From Sacculina carcini (taxonomy: Eukaryota > Arthropoda > Thecostraca > Sacculinidae): a stretch of DNA of 64,000 nt. Under the pieces are notes generated by a model. The model made no database searches and was not told the origin of the DNA. It saw only the letters and a program-made list of their open reading frames with translations. Both the position numbers and the translations under genes were made by a program. Of the stretch, positions 10,775-22,090 are shown in pieces (the stretch's first letter is position 1; every line of letters begins with the position of its first letter). The DNA is taken from positions 3,281,195-3,345,194 of the forward strand of contig OU696596.1 of the NCBI GenBank assembly GCA_916048095.2, written 5' to 3'.

Positions 10775-11163
10775 TAACAATAAATAATAAACCATCATCC
10801 GATAACAATATATAATGTCACTCCGCCCACTTTCCTCAATAAATAATAACAATCAACAATAAATATGTGATTAAGTAAATAACAGCCATCAATAAATAAG
10901 AATAAATATTAATAAATAAGTAATAAATAACAGTCAAGAACAATAAATATGATTCAATAAGAAACATCCAACAATAAATATAAATATGACTCAATAAATA
11001 ACGTCAACACCAATAAATATGATTCAATAAACAACAACAATAATAAATATGATTAAATAAACAACAACAACAATAAATATGTTTCAATAAGCAGCAGCAA
11101 CAATAAATATGATTAAATAAATAACAACAACAATAAATATGATTCAATAAACAGCAACAAAAT
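10775..11163. repeat. Minisatellite of about 30-33 bp, AATAAATATGATTCAATAAA type
   Basis: Roughly ten degenerate tandem copies of caataaatatgattcaataa plus acaacaa. The purity increases toward the right end, next to the LINE fragment. Confidence 0.75.
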
Positions 11164-11165
11164 CT

Positions 11166-11757
11166 GCTGCATAATATTCAAACTCTTACATGCTCCTAAT
11201 CAACCTTTATATCTTTCTGATCTGCTCTATCCCTCTTCTAATCCCACTTCCCGTCATTCTGCTCCTCTATGCTGTCCTCGCGCCCTCAATGAATCTGCCT
11301 GGTCTTCTAAATCGTTCTCGTTCTACGGTCCTCGATTATATAACTCGCTCCCTTCTCATATTACCTCCTCGCTCACGTATCGATCTTTTACCTCTTCTCT
11401 ACGTAAACATCTTGTCGAAATTTCCTTTGATCCCGTGACTCATTCCTTGACTCCTTTTGCCTCTCTCTGATATGTGTGTGGGCGGGAATGCATGTATGTT
11501 TGTGTTTATCTATGTTTCAGTCTAATTATGTTCATTGTACTCTGTTATTGTGTTCTTCAATCACTCTTCAATGTGTTCTTCTCATTGTGTAAATGTGTTC
11601 ATTGTGTTATTTGAATCGTGTTATATTTATTCATTCATGTGTTCTTTTTATTGTTTCTGTAATAACTGTTTAGCTTTGTCCGCTTGTACATACTGTTTAG
11701 CTGCTGCGCGCCCGTGTATGACAGGCGCTATAACAAATACACTGAACTGAACTGAAC
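11166..11757 (+). mobile_element. 5'-truncated LINE: ORF2 C-terminus and 3' tail
   Basis: Across two frames the translation reads ...SDLLYPSSNP, then PRALNESAWSSK followed by FYGPRLYNSLPSHI and a basic stretch, the usual C-terminal region of CR1-like LINE ORF2. The 3' UTR ends with gcgctataacaaatac and (ACTGA) repeats at about 11739-11757. Short tandem 3' repeats are typical of CR1/L2-type LINEs. Everything upstream, including the reverse transcriptase, is absent, as expected of 5' truncation during target-primed reverse transcription. Confidence 0.75.
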
Positions 11758-11761
11758 TGAA

Positions 11762-13500
11762 CAACAATGAATCTATATATATAAGAGATCCTCTGTATGT
11801 GTGTGTGTGTCTGTCTGTGTGTCTGTCCCACCCTTCTTTGTCCATTTTCTATCAGCTACTACTCGGTCATCACTTGGCGTGCCCGCTAAAAAATTACACC
11901 ATCATGTTGGAAATTTTGTTGTCTACACTTAACATTAAATTTTAAATTTTAAAAATAAAACTAAAAAAAGTTATTGTGGTAAAAAGACAAAATGAACCCT
12001 AAAAAATGCGAAAATTTTGGTAAATTTTCTGAAGACCACTCCTCCTAAACCAGCAATGGTACAACTATACAAACTATACCACTGTGTATAAAAGTTTATC
12101 TTCTACTCAACGCAATTTAATTTATACCCAAAAATTGAATATAAAACATGTAAAATGGAAAAAAATTCAATCTACATTCAAAATTTTATTTAAACTCCAC
12201 GCGTCAAATTTTCTATACTTTTTTCTCTATTTCTCAAAAAATAATTATCACACATCTAAATAAATAATACCATCATGCTGGAATTTTTTTTTCTACAACA
12301 CAGTATAATTTGTAATTTTACAAAGTGTATTAATAAAAAGTTACGGCGGTGTGAAGTGTAAATGACAAAGTCAAAAAGGCAAAATTAGCAAACAAAAACG
12401 TGAATATTTTGGTCAATATTCCGCTATCTATTTCTCATAAACCATCAATGGAACAGCTATAAAAATTATACCATTGTGTAGATAATTTTTATGTTCTACA
12501 ATAAAAGTTATAATTTATACCCACAATGATACAAAAGACGTGTAAAATTGGCAAAATTCTCAAATAGATCCAAAATTTCACTTGAACACCGGCTGATTAA
12601 AATTAATTCATTTTTCTACTATTTCTCAGTAACTATTTGTCACACATTAAAATAAATTATACAATCGTGCTAGAAATTTTGTTTTCTACAATACGGTATA
12701 ATTTTAATTTTCCAAAGTATATCTGAAGGAAGTTACGGCAGTGTAAAGTTAAAAGGAAATATTGCCAATTTGACAGCTATTATACGCACTTGCGATTACA
12801 CAGGAATATACTACTGTGTAGATAAGTTTGTGTTCAACAAGACAAGCTATAATTTATACCCGCAGATGATAAAAAACGTGTAAAATTGGCAAAACTCTCA
12901 AATACATCCCAAATTACACTTGAACACCGGGCGAATAAAATTAATTAATTTTTCTACCATTTCTCAATAACTATTTGTTATACATAAAAATAAATTATAC
13001 CATCGTGCTAGAAATTTTGTTTTCTACAATACGGTATAATTTTTAATTTTCCAAAATGTATCTAAAGGAAGTTACGGCGGTGTAAAGTCAAAATGTCATG
13101 TTGCCAATTTGACAGGTATTATGCGCACTTGCGATTACACATGAATATACACTGATTTAATTTCACTGAAGTCCAATCACAATTTACGCACTTGCGATTA
13201 CACAGAAATAAACTACTGTGTAGAGAATTTTGTGTTCTACAATATAAGCTATAATTTATACCCACAAATGGTACAAAAAAACGTGTAAAATTGGCAAAAT
13301 TCTCAAATACATCCAAAATTACACTTGAACACCGGGCGACTAAAATTAATTCATTTTTCTACTATTTCTCAGTAACTATTTGTTATACATAAAAATAAAT
13401 TATACCATCGTGCTAGAAATTTTGTTTTCTACAATGCGGTATAATTGTTAATTTTCCAAAGTGAACCTAAAGGAAGTCACGGCGGTGTAAAGTCACAATG
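11762..13500. repeat. AT-rich repeat family, second block of tandem units
   Basis: Starts with aatctatatatataagaga and GT/GTCT sequence like the block at 7850. Units carrying gttacggcggtg recur near 12340, 12735, 13070 and 13475, about 335-400 bp apart. Each unit holds gcgcacttgcgattacacag, aaaattggcaaaattctc and acttgaacaccgggcgac. No open reading frame of interest. Confidence 0.65.
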
Positions 13501-13939
13501 ACATGCAGACTCAAGTAGGTGTTTGTGCAAGGCGACAGAGAAAGACTTGATAGACGTTTTTTCAAGTTGTGTGAGGGAAGCGAGTTATATATACGAGGAG
13601 CATAAAATGTAAAAGATTTGGACGACCAGTGAGATAAATTGATAACGGGAGGACTAACAAAGCCTTAAGATGGCGACTATCAGAACGAACGCTAGGTATG
13701 AGAAGAGAACGAAGATACAATGGTGAAGATGGAGAATGAATCTATTAGAATGTCAAACAGCAAGTTTTGAATCGAATTCGTGAAAGAGCAGGATGCCAGC
13801 CAAGCTGCCGAAGGTGGTATGATGTAGGAGTTTTAGGAGGAAGTCGCAAATTTGTGGATATTATATTTGTCTCATATTATATTTAGACATATCTATTTCC
13901 CTATGTCAAATCACAATTATAATATATCATCAAATATCA
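13501..13939. other. Intervening sequence, no gene recognised
   Basis: Somewhat less AT-rich than its surroundings, with frequent gaa/aga words. Short translations such as DRRFFKLCEGSELYIRGA appear on the plus strand, but stops are frequent and no family is recognised. It may be an old coding remnant; I cannot support more. Confidence 0.3.
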
Positions 13940-15035
13940 GATTATAAATGTGTGTATACGTATGCATATCAGCTATGTAGAGAAAAGCTAGGTATTTTTA
14001 CCCCAATCTTGAGATTATGTGAGAAACAAGATAGAATTTGAACAAATGTGAAATTTGCTAATGATTTTTTTTACAATATTCACGTTTAGCAATAATGTAT
14101 GACACAAGCTTGTGTCATCGCCGTATTGTCTATATATTGAGCTAATCTATAATTATTCGTGATCAATCGTTACTTCAATCTATAGTCTGCCCTGATCGTT
14201 TTTTCCTTCAATTCAAAGCTGATGTGTTAGTATTTGTAGGCCACAGTGACAACACCATGTTATTATTTGTTATTGCTGCTGTTGTTGTTTATCTGTAAGA
14301 TGATTAGCATGGTCTCACCAGCCGACTTATCTGTTCAGATAGTACACAATTACACGTCACACACATTGTGACATGTGGCATGTGGTCCTCAATTCTCAGT
14401 ATTATGTAGTGAGAAAAATTTGCATGAGACGCCGAGAATTAATTTTAATAGAGTGGATTATACGATTAGCAATCATGTACAGCTGGATTATAAGCAACGG
14501 TGGTGACAAATAGAACAAGGTGTAATAGACGGGATATTGGCGAGTCTATGAGATGTAGTGTCGCAACCATTGCTGCTCCACTGTCCAACGCATAACTGCC
14601 TAACATTAACCTTCGTATTGATTGCAATTTATTCTTCACATTTCCTATGTATCATTGCGGTAATATGAATGAATAGCGTATAACGAATGACTCCAACTTG
14701 TTATCTTAATTCATTCAGCTAAAGACAAATGAATTGTGTGCTATTGAAAGTATGAATAGTTGAAGACTTGCTATTATTTTGAGCTGACTTAATAGCATTG
14801 CAATTATTATCCCTACCGGTCATATACTATCATTATTATTATCAATGCCGACGCGAGGTCTTAAATAGCACCATTATTAAATAGAGGTCTGACTGATAAA
14901 ATGAATTCGCGAGCAGCACCTCGGTATCCTGGGAATCGCGGTACTTTTTTGCGCTAATTTATGATCAATTTCAATATCATGCGCGAGGCAACGGTGCCCC
15001 TCAACACTCGGCCCCCTTCGACTCACTCAGCCCCC
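13940..15035. repeat. Composite interspersed repeat, copy 2
   Basis: Contains the 5' landmarks (cgtatgcatatcagctatg, gatcaatcgttacttcaatc, gttattatttgttattgctg), the intact TTAA at about 14611, and the 3' landmarks (taccggtcatatactatc, cgacgcgaggtcttaaatag). It is an uninterrupted reference copy for the piggyBac, CsRn1-like and gag-only insertions. Confidence 0.75.
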
Positions 15036-15316
15036 TAAGTTATTAGTAATAACCTATAAAAATTAACCTAAAATAACCTAACTTTCGTAAAAATATCCTT
15101 TAAAATAGGTCAATTTTTGTTTGCAGTTCTGAAGGAAGAAAATACACCAGTCCTTCTTTTCTATCCTCTTTTCGAGTTGGTATTATTTTTAGGAAGTGTT
15201 GGTGTATTATTGTGCAAAATGGTGTGGCAATCAACAAGTATTTACCTGATGGCTCTAGATATTATAAAACCACAAAAATAACATTTTTAACGTACCGCAT
15301 GATATAAAATAGTTAA

Positions 15317-15571
15317 ATGGTTCGGATTACTCGTTTGATCCCACTTCTCGCACTCTTACACCTTACGCTTCCCTATGACTCTAATTTACAATTACTTATG
15401 TTTTTATTTATTTTCATTATATTTATCTCCATTTTTTGTTCCTTTCTGTGGATTTTCTACTTCTCTTCTCACATCTTGTTATCGTGTACTGTTGTTTCTC
15501 ATTGTCTCTCGCGCTTGTTTCTATGTGAGCGCTATACAAATACATTGTTGTTGTTGTTGTTGTTGTTACCA
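15317..15571 (+). mobile_element. LINE 3'-end fragment with (TTG)n tail
   Basis: Ends with gagcgctatacaaatacattg and (TTG) repeats at 15546-15569, close to the gcgctataacaaatacactg end at 11757 but with a different tail repeat. Upstream is AT-rich 3' UTR-like sequence with no recognisable ORF2. Called by its terminal signature only. Confidence 0.45.
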
Positions 15572-15574
15572 TCA

Positions 15575-17294
15575 TTATTATTATCAATGCCGACGCGAGG
15601 CAAATAGCACCATTATTAAATAGAGGTCTGACTTTGGCAAAATGAATTCAGGAGCAGCACCTCGGTATCCTGGGGAATCGTGGTACTTTTATGCGCAAAT
15701 TTAAGATAAATTTCAATATCATGCGCGAGGCAACGGTGCTCCTCAACACTCGGCGCAGGGTTCTGTTGCTACAGCTCTGATTATTACATGGATTATGCCC
15801 TATTGTGCTGCAATAGATGTGGAATAGACAGCTGATAGGAGATTAATAAAAGATAGTGTGTTACTACCTATCATTTGGGTCACTGTAAAATAATATCACC
15901 GAAACGTTATAACATAAAATCGGTAATCCATTGGTATTGCATTATTAATTTGAAATATTAATTTGATTCAATGACACATTTGTATAGATATGTTAATCAC
16001 ACTTGTTTATCGTATGCATCTGCCTCGTTTGTTCTTTATTTGAGCTCATGGGGTGCAATGTAGTGTGATCGTGTGCAGTGAGAGAGTGTGTGTGTGTGTG
16101 AGATTGTGCTTGAGTGTGTCAGCGTCGTATTTTGTCTGTGTGATCGTGTATGGTTTAATTGTGTATGGCGTGCGAGAGTGTGTGAGCGATTGTGTGTAGT
16201 TGTTTCGGCGTCTGTGTGTATGCGTTTAGTGAAGTGTGCATGCCCCGCGGCGGCCAGCTAGCTGGTATCACACACACACGCACACAAATACCTATCACAT
16301 TACATTACGTAGGTATTTGATTCACTAATAAAGCACGCATTTAAACCAACATCTACATTACCGATTGTTTCCAGAATGTATGAATTGCGCTATATTTCAC
16401 TGATACGTAAGATTATTATTAAATCAGAAGTATTTATTTATACACTAAGAGAAAATAATTCATTGTACCAGGCAGGAACAACCGGAGTAAGAAATTGGCA
16501 TATCATATATACAGTTCAGACAATACGTGTGTATATGTGTGCATATCTGCTATGTAGGGAAAATCTAGGTATATTTACCGATCACTTGAAATTATATGAG
16601 AAACAAGATATAATTTGAACAAATGTGAAATTTACTAATGAAAAAATATTTTAACAATAATCACGTTTAGTGATAATGTATGACACAAGCTTTTGTCATA
16701 GCCGGATTATGTATATATTGAACTAATCTATATTTATTCGTGATCAATCGTTACTTTAATCTATAGTCTTCCCTTATCGTTTTGTCCTTCAATTGAAAGC
16801 TGATGTGTTAGTATTTGTAGGCTACAGTGACAACACCATGTTATTATTTGTTATTGCTGCTGTTGTCGTGGATCTGTAAGATGATTAGCATGGTCTCACG
16901 AGACATGAATTCTGTTCAGATATCGCACAATTACATGTCACACACATTGTGGCATGTGGTCCTCGACTCTCAGTATTATGTAGTGATAAATATTTGCATG
17001 AGACGTCGAGACTTAATTTAAGTAGAGTGGATTATACGATTAGCAATCATGTACAGCTGGATTATAAGCAACGGTGGTGACAAATAGAACAAGGTGTAAT
17101 AGACGGGGTATTGGCGAGTCTATGAGATGTAGTTTCGCAACCATTGCTGCTCCACTGTCCAACGCATGACTGCCTAACATTAACCTTCGTATTGATTGCA
17201 ATTTATTCTTCACATTTACAATGTATCATTGCGGTAATATGAATGAATAGCGTATACCGAATGACTCCCACTTGTTATCTTAATTCAATCATCT
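15575..17294. repeat. Composite interspersed repeat, copies 3 and 4, up to the CsRn1-like insertion
   Basis: 15575-16260 holds the 3' landmarks and a GT-rich stretch. From about 16280 comes a linker (acctatcacattacattacg) also found at 26730, 30178, 32627 and 52575. 16500-17294 is a further 5' half, ending abruptly at caatcatct where the LTR element begins. Uninterrupted copies continue atctaaagacaaa (24963, 28391). Confidence 0.7.
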
Positions 17295-17330
17295 TGTGGA
17301 GGCGTGCAAGTTGCGTGGTTGGGCGGTTGT

Positions 17331-17513
17331 ATGTCTGTGTGTATCCAAGTGTATCCTTTGTGTGTGCGTTTCGCTCGTTTGTATGCGTGTCTGGCGTGTA
17401 TGCATGTCAAGTGTATATCTGTGTGTATCCAAGTGTATCCTTTGTGTGTGCGTTTCGCTCGTTTGTATGCGTGTCTGGCGTGTATGCATGTCAAGTGTAT
17501 GTCTGTGTGTATC
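17331..17513 (+). repeat. 84-bp tandem repeat inside the LTR
   Basis: atgtctgtgtgtatcc starts at 17331, 17415 (one base changed) and 17499, exactly 84 bp apart. There are two full units and the start of a third. The partial 3' LTR shows the same 84-bp spacing (22362, 22446). Confidence 0.85.
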
Positions 17514-17567
17514 CTTCTGTATTGGTGAACGCGGTTAGGCGTGTGTGTGGGAATGTGACCGTGGAAT

Positions 17568-17611
17568 GGTCATGTGACCGTGTGAAAGGTCACATGACCG
17601 AGCTTATATAA
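17568..17611 (+). promoter_or_regulatory. LTR core promoter: inverted E-box repeat and TATA box
   Basis: GGTCATGTGACC and its exact reverse complement GGTCACATGACC stand about 20 bp apart just upstream of TATATAA (17605-17611). Each arm contains CATGTG/CACATG, an E-box. This is the expected place for U3 control sites. Factor binding is inferred. Confidence 0.6.
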
Positions 17612-17753
17612 CACGGCACACTGCCGGTCAAAGGGCCATTCGCTCGGATTCGCTCGCATTCGCTGGTATTATCTTGTATTGTGATCTCGCCTGCAATAGA
17701 CTTTTCTCGCCGTGTCTTCCTCGTTTTCAATGTGGCTTCACGACGCCACATAC

Positions 17754-17771
17754 TGGTGACCCCGACGTGAT
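17754..17771 (+). other. Primer binding site, tRNA-Trp
   Basis: TGGTGACCCCGACGTGAT is the complement of the 3' end of eukaryotic tRNA-Trp (…ATCACGTCGGGGTCA plus CCA). It lies three bases after the LTR end and marks the start of minus-strand DNA synthesis. Confidence 0.9.
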
Positions 17772-17912
17772 CATTCTTCGACGCCTACGAGGTTCACATC
17801 TTCCGTGAGTTTTGATTTCTTCATTTCATCTTTTTCCTTTAAATTTCTTTCTTCATTTAATTTACCATTTCATTCTTTTCTGTTCAATTTGTTCACAAAT
17901 TTAACTTTCATT

Positions 17913-18755
17913 ATGGCGAGCGATAACGCCGCCCCATTTCCCACTAAAAACGGGGCCGAAAGTACACCAGTGGTCGACGTTTCCGCTTCTCCTTTGCATG
18001 GCGTGACTATTAAGCCACCGCCTTTCATGGATAATTGCATGGAAGGCTGGTTCGAAATCATGGAGGCACAATTTCGCCTCCAGCGAGTGTCGGTAGAGTC
18101 CACAAAATTCTACCACGTCATCGCAGCTCTGCCCCCGAACGTGGTGTGCAAAGTCAGTCCTGCTACAATGGAGCAAGAGTCATACTCACAGCTCAAATCC
18201 GAGGTTCTTCAGACTCTCGAGAAATCCAAAACGGAGCTATTTGAGGAGCTCATTTCTAGCACTGTCATGACTGGTCGACCATCTGTTTATCTTAGTGAGC
18301 TGATGGCGCGTGCACGCAAAGTAAAAGTGACGGAAGATTTAGTTCGTCACAAGTTTACTCAGGCGTTACCACCAGCTCTCGGCCCGGTCTTGGCTGCACA
18401 ACAGCAGACGCCGCTGGAACAGCTCGGCAAGCTGGCAGACGAGTTGATGCCGCTGGTGCCGTCGCAGTGCTTGGCCGCGCCCGGTATGTTTACCCAAGCA
18501 GCGACCACTCATCGCAGCGGACGACAGCAGGAGAGAGTATTAAACGCCAGATATGGCATAGGACTGCAGCCTTTTCATTCCGACCAACGCCCGAAAGTGT
18601 GTCGTGGTCATATATTTTTTGGCGCCGCTGCACGCACGTGCAAGCCATGGTGTCAGTGGCCACGGAAACCAGCAAATCTAGCGATGCAACCATCATCCAG
18701 GGGCTCCTCGCCGGTGCCTGCCGATCGTTCCCGTCCGTCGACCCCGGAAAACTAG
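17913..18755 (+). CDS. gag: Gag of the CsRn1-like element
   Basis: About 280 residues from ATG 17913 (MASDNAAPF). I prefer this start to the in-frame ATG 17805 because the 36 intervening residues are Phe/Ser-rich leader translation from a T-rich region. The N-terminal part (IKPPPF...WFEIMEAQF...FYHVIAAL) is the capsid-type region shared by CsRn1-like Gags. The C-terminal end has Cys/His spacing C-x2-H-x9-C-x3-C (CRGH...ARTCKPWC), the CHCC motif of this clade rather than a normal CCHC knuckle. It overlaps pol in the -1 frame. GGAAAAC sits directly before the stop (18746-18752) and is a possible but non-canonical slip site. Confidence 0.85.
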   Translation: MASDNAAPFPTKNGAESTPVVDVSASPLHGVTIKPPPFMDNCMEGWFEIMEAQFRLQRVSVESTKFYHVIAALPPNVVCKVSPATMEQESYSQLKSEVLQTLEKSKTELFEELISSTVMTGRPSVYLSELMARARKVKVTEDLVRHKFTQALPPALGPVLAAQQQTPLEQLGKLADELMPLVPSQCLAAPGMFTQAATTHRSGRQQERVLNARYGIGLQPFHSDQRPKVCRGHIFFGAAARTCKPWCQWPRKPANLAMQPSSRGSSPVPADRSRPSTPEN

Positions 18756-21700
18756 ATCGGCAGGCCATGGTAGCTGCATCAGGTGGCCTGCCGCTCCTCA
18801 CAGTAGCAGCTCGTGTCGGCACCAAATGGTTGTCCTTCATTGTCGACACCGGAGCAGGTGTCTCCGTCCTTCCGCGGACCGAGGTAAGCACACTGTCGCT
18901 CCTGCCAACATCAGTGCGGTTATCCGCAGCCAATGGCCAGCCCATGACAGTACACGGTGAGGTTCGTGTCGACATTGTGCTGCAGAAGCTGCGTCGGAAG
19001 TTCACATGGACATTTGTAGTATCCGACGCAGTGTCCCCATTGCTGGGCCACGATTTTTTGCGCCACTTTAAACTCATAGTCGATTGTCATCACAACTGCA
19101 TTCATGACACCACAACCTCGCTGCGAGCGCCGGCTAAGGTAAGTGGTGCACAACCAGTTGGCCTTGTCGTCAACGACTTGAGTAATTTTCCTCATACTGT
19201 GCGCACGTTGATGTCTGATCATCCATCGCTACTTCCACCACGGTCAAACAATATGATTTCTATGCCTGTTCAGCACAGCATTGACACGGGCAGTGCCGCA
19301 CCGGTCTTTTCTCGGCCTCGCCGACTGACGCCCGATAAAGATAATGCCGCTCGATCTGCTTTCGAAGATCTCTTAGCGTCCGGTGTCGTCCGTCGCTCCA
19401 ACTCGCCGTGGGCTTCTCCGCTTCATATGGTTGCTAAGAAAGCACCCGGCGAGTGGCGCATCACGGGAGATTATCGGGCGCTCAATGTCAAGACTGTGCA
19501 TGACAGATTTCCGATCCCACATATCCAGGATCTGTCAGCACATTTAGACGGCATGACAGTATTTTCCAAATTGGACCTACTACAGGCATATCATCAGATT
19601 CCGATGAGTGAAGCCGACATACCGAAAACCGCTGTAGTGACTCCTTTCGGTTTATTTGAATATTTGTTTATGCCGTTGGGTCTCAAAAACGCCGGAGCCA
19701 CCTTTCAGCGCATGATGAGTACGATACTTGCCCACCTGTCGTGCACATTCGTTTATCTAGACGATGTTCTCGTGTTCTCGGTTGACGAGCAGCAGCACAC
19801 GCGCGACCTGGCAGCAGTATTTGACGTTTTTGAAAAGCATGGTCTCCGATTATCTCTGGACAAGTGTTGTTTTTACAGGTCAGAGATTGATTTCCTTGGT
19901 CACAAGATCACTGCCGACGGTGTTTGCCCGCCGGATTCCAAAGTGAGTGTCATTAATGATTTTCCTTTACCTTCTGATTCTGCTTCACTGCGTAGATTTC
20001 TGGGCATGGTAGGTTTTTACCGCCGTATGATCCCTGGTTTCGCGACCCTTGTTCACCCTTTGTCGGAACGCAGTAGAATAGAGCCAAATTCAAAAAGCCT
20101 TTCGCTCACTGCAGACGAGATAGCTGCGTTTGAAGGCGTCAAGCGAGCCCTGAGTGACGCATGCACGCTACCTCATCCCAAAGCTAACTGTGATCAGCTT
20201 CAGTTAGTCACCGACTGCTCATCGACGGCTGCTGGCGCTGCACTTCACCAGATGGTGGACGGGGTGCCTAGGCCCATCTTGTTTTTTTCAAAGAAGCTTT
20301 CTGCCGCGCAGCGGAAGTACTCTGTCTACGACCGCGAATTGTTGGCCGCTTTTGACGCCCTGGGACATTTCCGTCATTTCCTGGAGGGGCGAGCGGTAAC
20401 GCTGCTAACCGATCACAAACCGCTCGTCTCGGCTTTTCGCAGTCCTCGCATGGCTAAGTCAGACAGACAGCAGCGGCATTGGTCATATATTACCGAATAT
20501 GTGTCCGATGTTCAGCATGTTCGCGGCGCCGAGAACGTGGTCGCAGATTGCCTTTCGAGAGATGTGAACGTCATCCAATTGGAAGCATTTGATCTGCCCG
20601 CCATTGCGCGTGCTCAGCTGGATGATCGCGATGTTATGATTCACGCCGACAGCCTGAAGAAGTTCAACTTGTCCGATGATACCGTGCTACTGTGTGATAC
20701 AACAACGCCTCATCCTAGGCCGTTTCTACCGCAGAGATGCCGGTTTCACGTGTTCCAGCAGCTGCACAATATTGCACATCCTGGGGTTCGCGCCAGCACA
20801 CGCGTGATAAAATCCAGGTATGTATGGCCTCACATGGACAAAGATATTAAAGATTGGGTACGTAGTTGTACTGCCTGCCAACAATCAAAGATCACGCGCC
20901 ACACAAAGTCGCCACTTTCGCAGTTTGATCTTCCTAGCGCACGATTCGAGGTGGTTCACTTAGATCTCGTCGGGCCTCTGCCGCCGGCGGTTACAGCTGG
21001 TCACTCATATTCCACGCCGTTCAGATACATACTGACATGCGTCGATCGTGCAAGCCGCTGGCCCGAGGCGATGCCACTCACTGACATCACTGCAGCATCT
21101 GTTGCCAACGCCTTCTTCACTGGCTGGATTTCGCGTTTCGGTGTCCCACTCCATGTGGTAACGGATCGCGGAACCCAGTTTGAATCTGAACTGTTCGAGG
21201 AACTATCCAAACTGGTAGGTTTTCATCGTGTTCGGACGACCGCCTATCACCCCCAATCTAACGGCATGGTAGAGCGTCTTCATCGCGTAATTAGAACAGC
21301 TATCATAGGCCGTAGAGAATGCTGGCTTTCGGCTCTTCCGGTCGTCATGTTGGGGATCCGATTGCTGCCCGCGGAGTCCGGGTTTTCGCCATTCACGGCC
21401 GTTACTGGCGGATATCTGCTGTGTCCTCGGGTGCCAACAGGTGAAAACGTGTCCATTAAAGCACAGCACGACTTCGTGGGCGAACTCAACAAGAGAATGC
21501 AGGAGATCGACTTTCACAGCTTGTCAGCCGGCACGTCACACATCACTCCGACATCCTACGTGCCAGCGCAGCTGATGACATGTGAGCATGTGTGGTTGCG
21601 TGTCGATCGTGTCCGCCGTCCACTCGAGGCACCTTATCGGGGCCCTTTTCGCGTCGTATCCAGAACGCCGAAGGTTTTCACCATCGCTCTGCCAACTGGC

Positions 21701-21940
21701 GGGTCAGAGTCCGTCTCGATAGATCGTCTGAAGCCAGCCATCGTCACTGCTGCGTCACCGGTCAAGGCCCCTTCGTCGCAGCCTCGTCCGGTTCCACGTG
21801 CACGTGTTACGCCCGCCAGCACCACTACGACACGGCCTGTTCCTGTACCTGCTCCTCGTGCATCGCTACCAAAGACAATCACTACCAGATGCGGTCGTAC
21901 GGTTAGATTCAAGACAACACCGGATTTTCACTATTTTTGA
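18467..21940 (+). CDS. pol: Pol polyprotein of the CsRn1-like element, open
   Basis: 1157 codons without a stop, reached from gag by -1 frameshift; the true first pol residue is therefore inside the overlap 18467-18755. Counting from the frame start, protease has DTG at 127-129. Reverse transcriptase has YLDD at 430-433. RNase H acidic residues are near D583, E624 and D649. The integrase HHCC finger is H767, H771, C801, C804, and the catalytic triad is D833, D900 and E936 (D-x35-E). The C-terminus ends in a Pro/Thr-rich tail and a short basic segment. All catalytic residues I looked for are present, so the protein could be active. It would copy and integrate the element as a cytoplasmic particle. 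Confidence 0.9.
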   Translation: MLGRARYVYPSSDHSSQRTTAGESIKRQIWHRTAAFSFRPTPESVSWSYIFWRRCTHVQAMVSVATETSKSSDATIIQGLLAGACRSFPSVDPGKLDRQAMVAASGGLPLLTVAARVGTKWLSFIVDTGAGVSVLPRTEVSTLSLLPTSVRLSAANGQPMTVHGEVRVDIVLQKLRRKFTWTFVVSDAVSPLLGHDFLRHFKLIVDCHHNCIHDTTTSLRAPAKVSGAQPVGLVVNDLSNFPHTVRTLMSDHPSLLPPRSNNMISMPVQHSIDTGSAAPVFSRPRRLTPDKDNAARSAFEDLLASGVVRRSNSPWASPLHMVAKKAPGEWRITGDYRALNVKTVHDRFPIPHIQDLSAHLDGMTVFSKLDLLQAYHQIPMSEADIPKTAVVTPFGLFEYLFMPLGLKNAGATFQRMMSTILAHLSCTFVYLDDVLVFSVDEQQHTRDLAAVFDVFEKHGLRLSLDKCCFYRSEIDFLGHKITADGVCPPDSKVSVINDFPLPSDSASLRRFLGMVGFYRRMIPGFATLVHPLSERSRIEPNSKSLSLTADEIAAFEGVKRALSDACTLPHPKANCDQLQLVTDCSSTAAGAALHQMVDGVPRPILFFSKKLSAAQRKYSVYDRELLAAFDALGHFRHFLEGRAVTLLTDHKPLVSAFRSPRMAKSDRQQRHWSYITEYVSDVQHVRGAENVVADCLSRDVNVIQLEAFDLPAIARAQLDDRDVMIHADSLKKFNLSDDTVLLCDTTTPHPRPFLPQRCRFHVFQQLHNIAHPGVRASTRVIKSRYVWPHMDKDIKDWVRSCTACQQSKITRHTKSPLSQFDLPSARFEVVHLDLVGPLPPAVTAGHSYSTPFRYILTCVDRASRWPEAMPLTDITAASVANAFFTGWISRFGVPLHVVTDRGTQFESELFEELSKLVGFHRVRTTAYHPQSNGMVERLHRVIRTAIIGRRECWLSALPVVMLGIRLLPAESGFSPFTAVTGGYLLCPRVPTGENVSIKAQHDFVGELNKRMQEIDFHSLSAGTSHITPTSYVPAQLMTCEHVWLRVDRVRRPLEAPYRGPFRVVSRTPKVFTIALPTGGSESVSIDRLKPAIVTAASPVKAPSSQPRPVPRARVTPASTTTTRPVPVPAPRASLPKTITTRCGRTVRFKTTPDFHYF

Positions 21941-22024
21941 TGATTTTGTACTACTGATTTATCGTGTGTTTTTTTATTCAGGACTTGTCCATGAAACGGG
22001 TCATTTTGCTGCTATATATATGTA

Positions 22025-22090
<66 letters not shown>

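Larger units (their letters stand above)
17295..17750 (+). repeat. 5' LTR of the CsRn1-like element
   Basis: Runs from TGTGGAGGCG to ...CGACGCCACA, giving TG...CA ends and 456 bp. The start is fixed by the identical start of the 3' LTR at 22326, and the end by the primer site three bases later. It contains an 84-bp tandem repeat and a TATA box. Confidence 0.85.

Noticed and set aside
17285..17611. Frames with repeated Cys- and Val-rich blocks in the LTR
   Set aside because: Produced by the 84-bp tandem repeat in non-coding LTR. There is no homology to a protein.
18746..18752. Confident -1 slippery site in the CsRn1-like gag
   Set aside because: GGAAAAC does not fit X XXY YYZ in the gag frame and no strong downstream stem is obvious. 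Kept only as a possibility.
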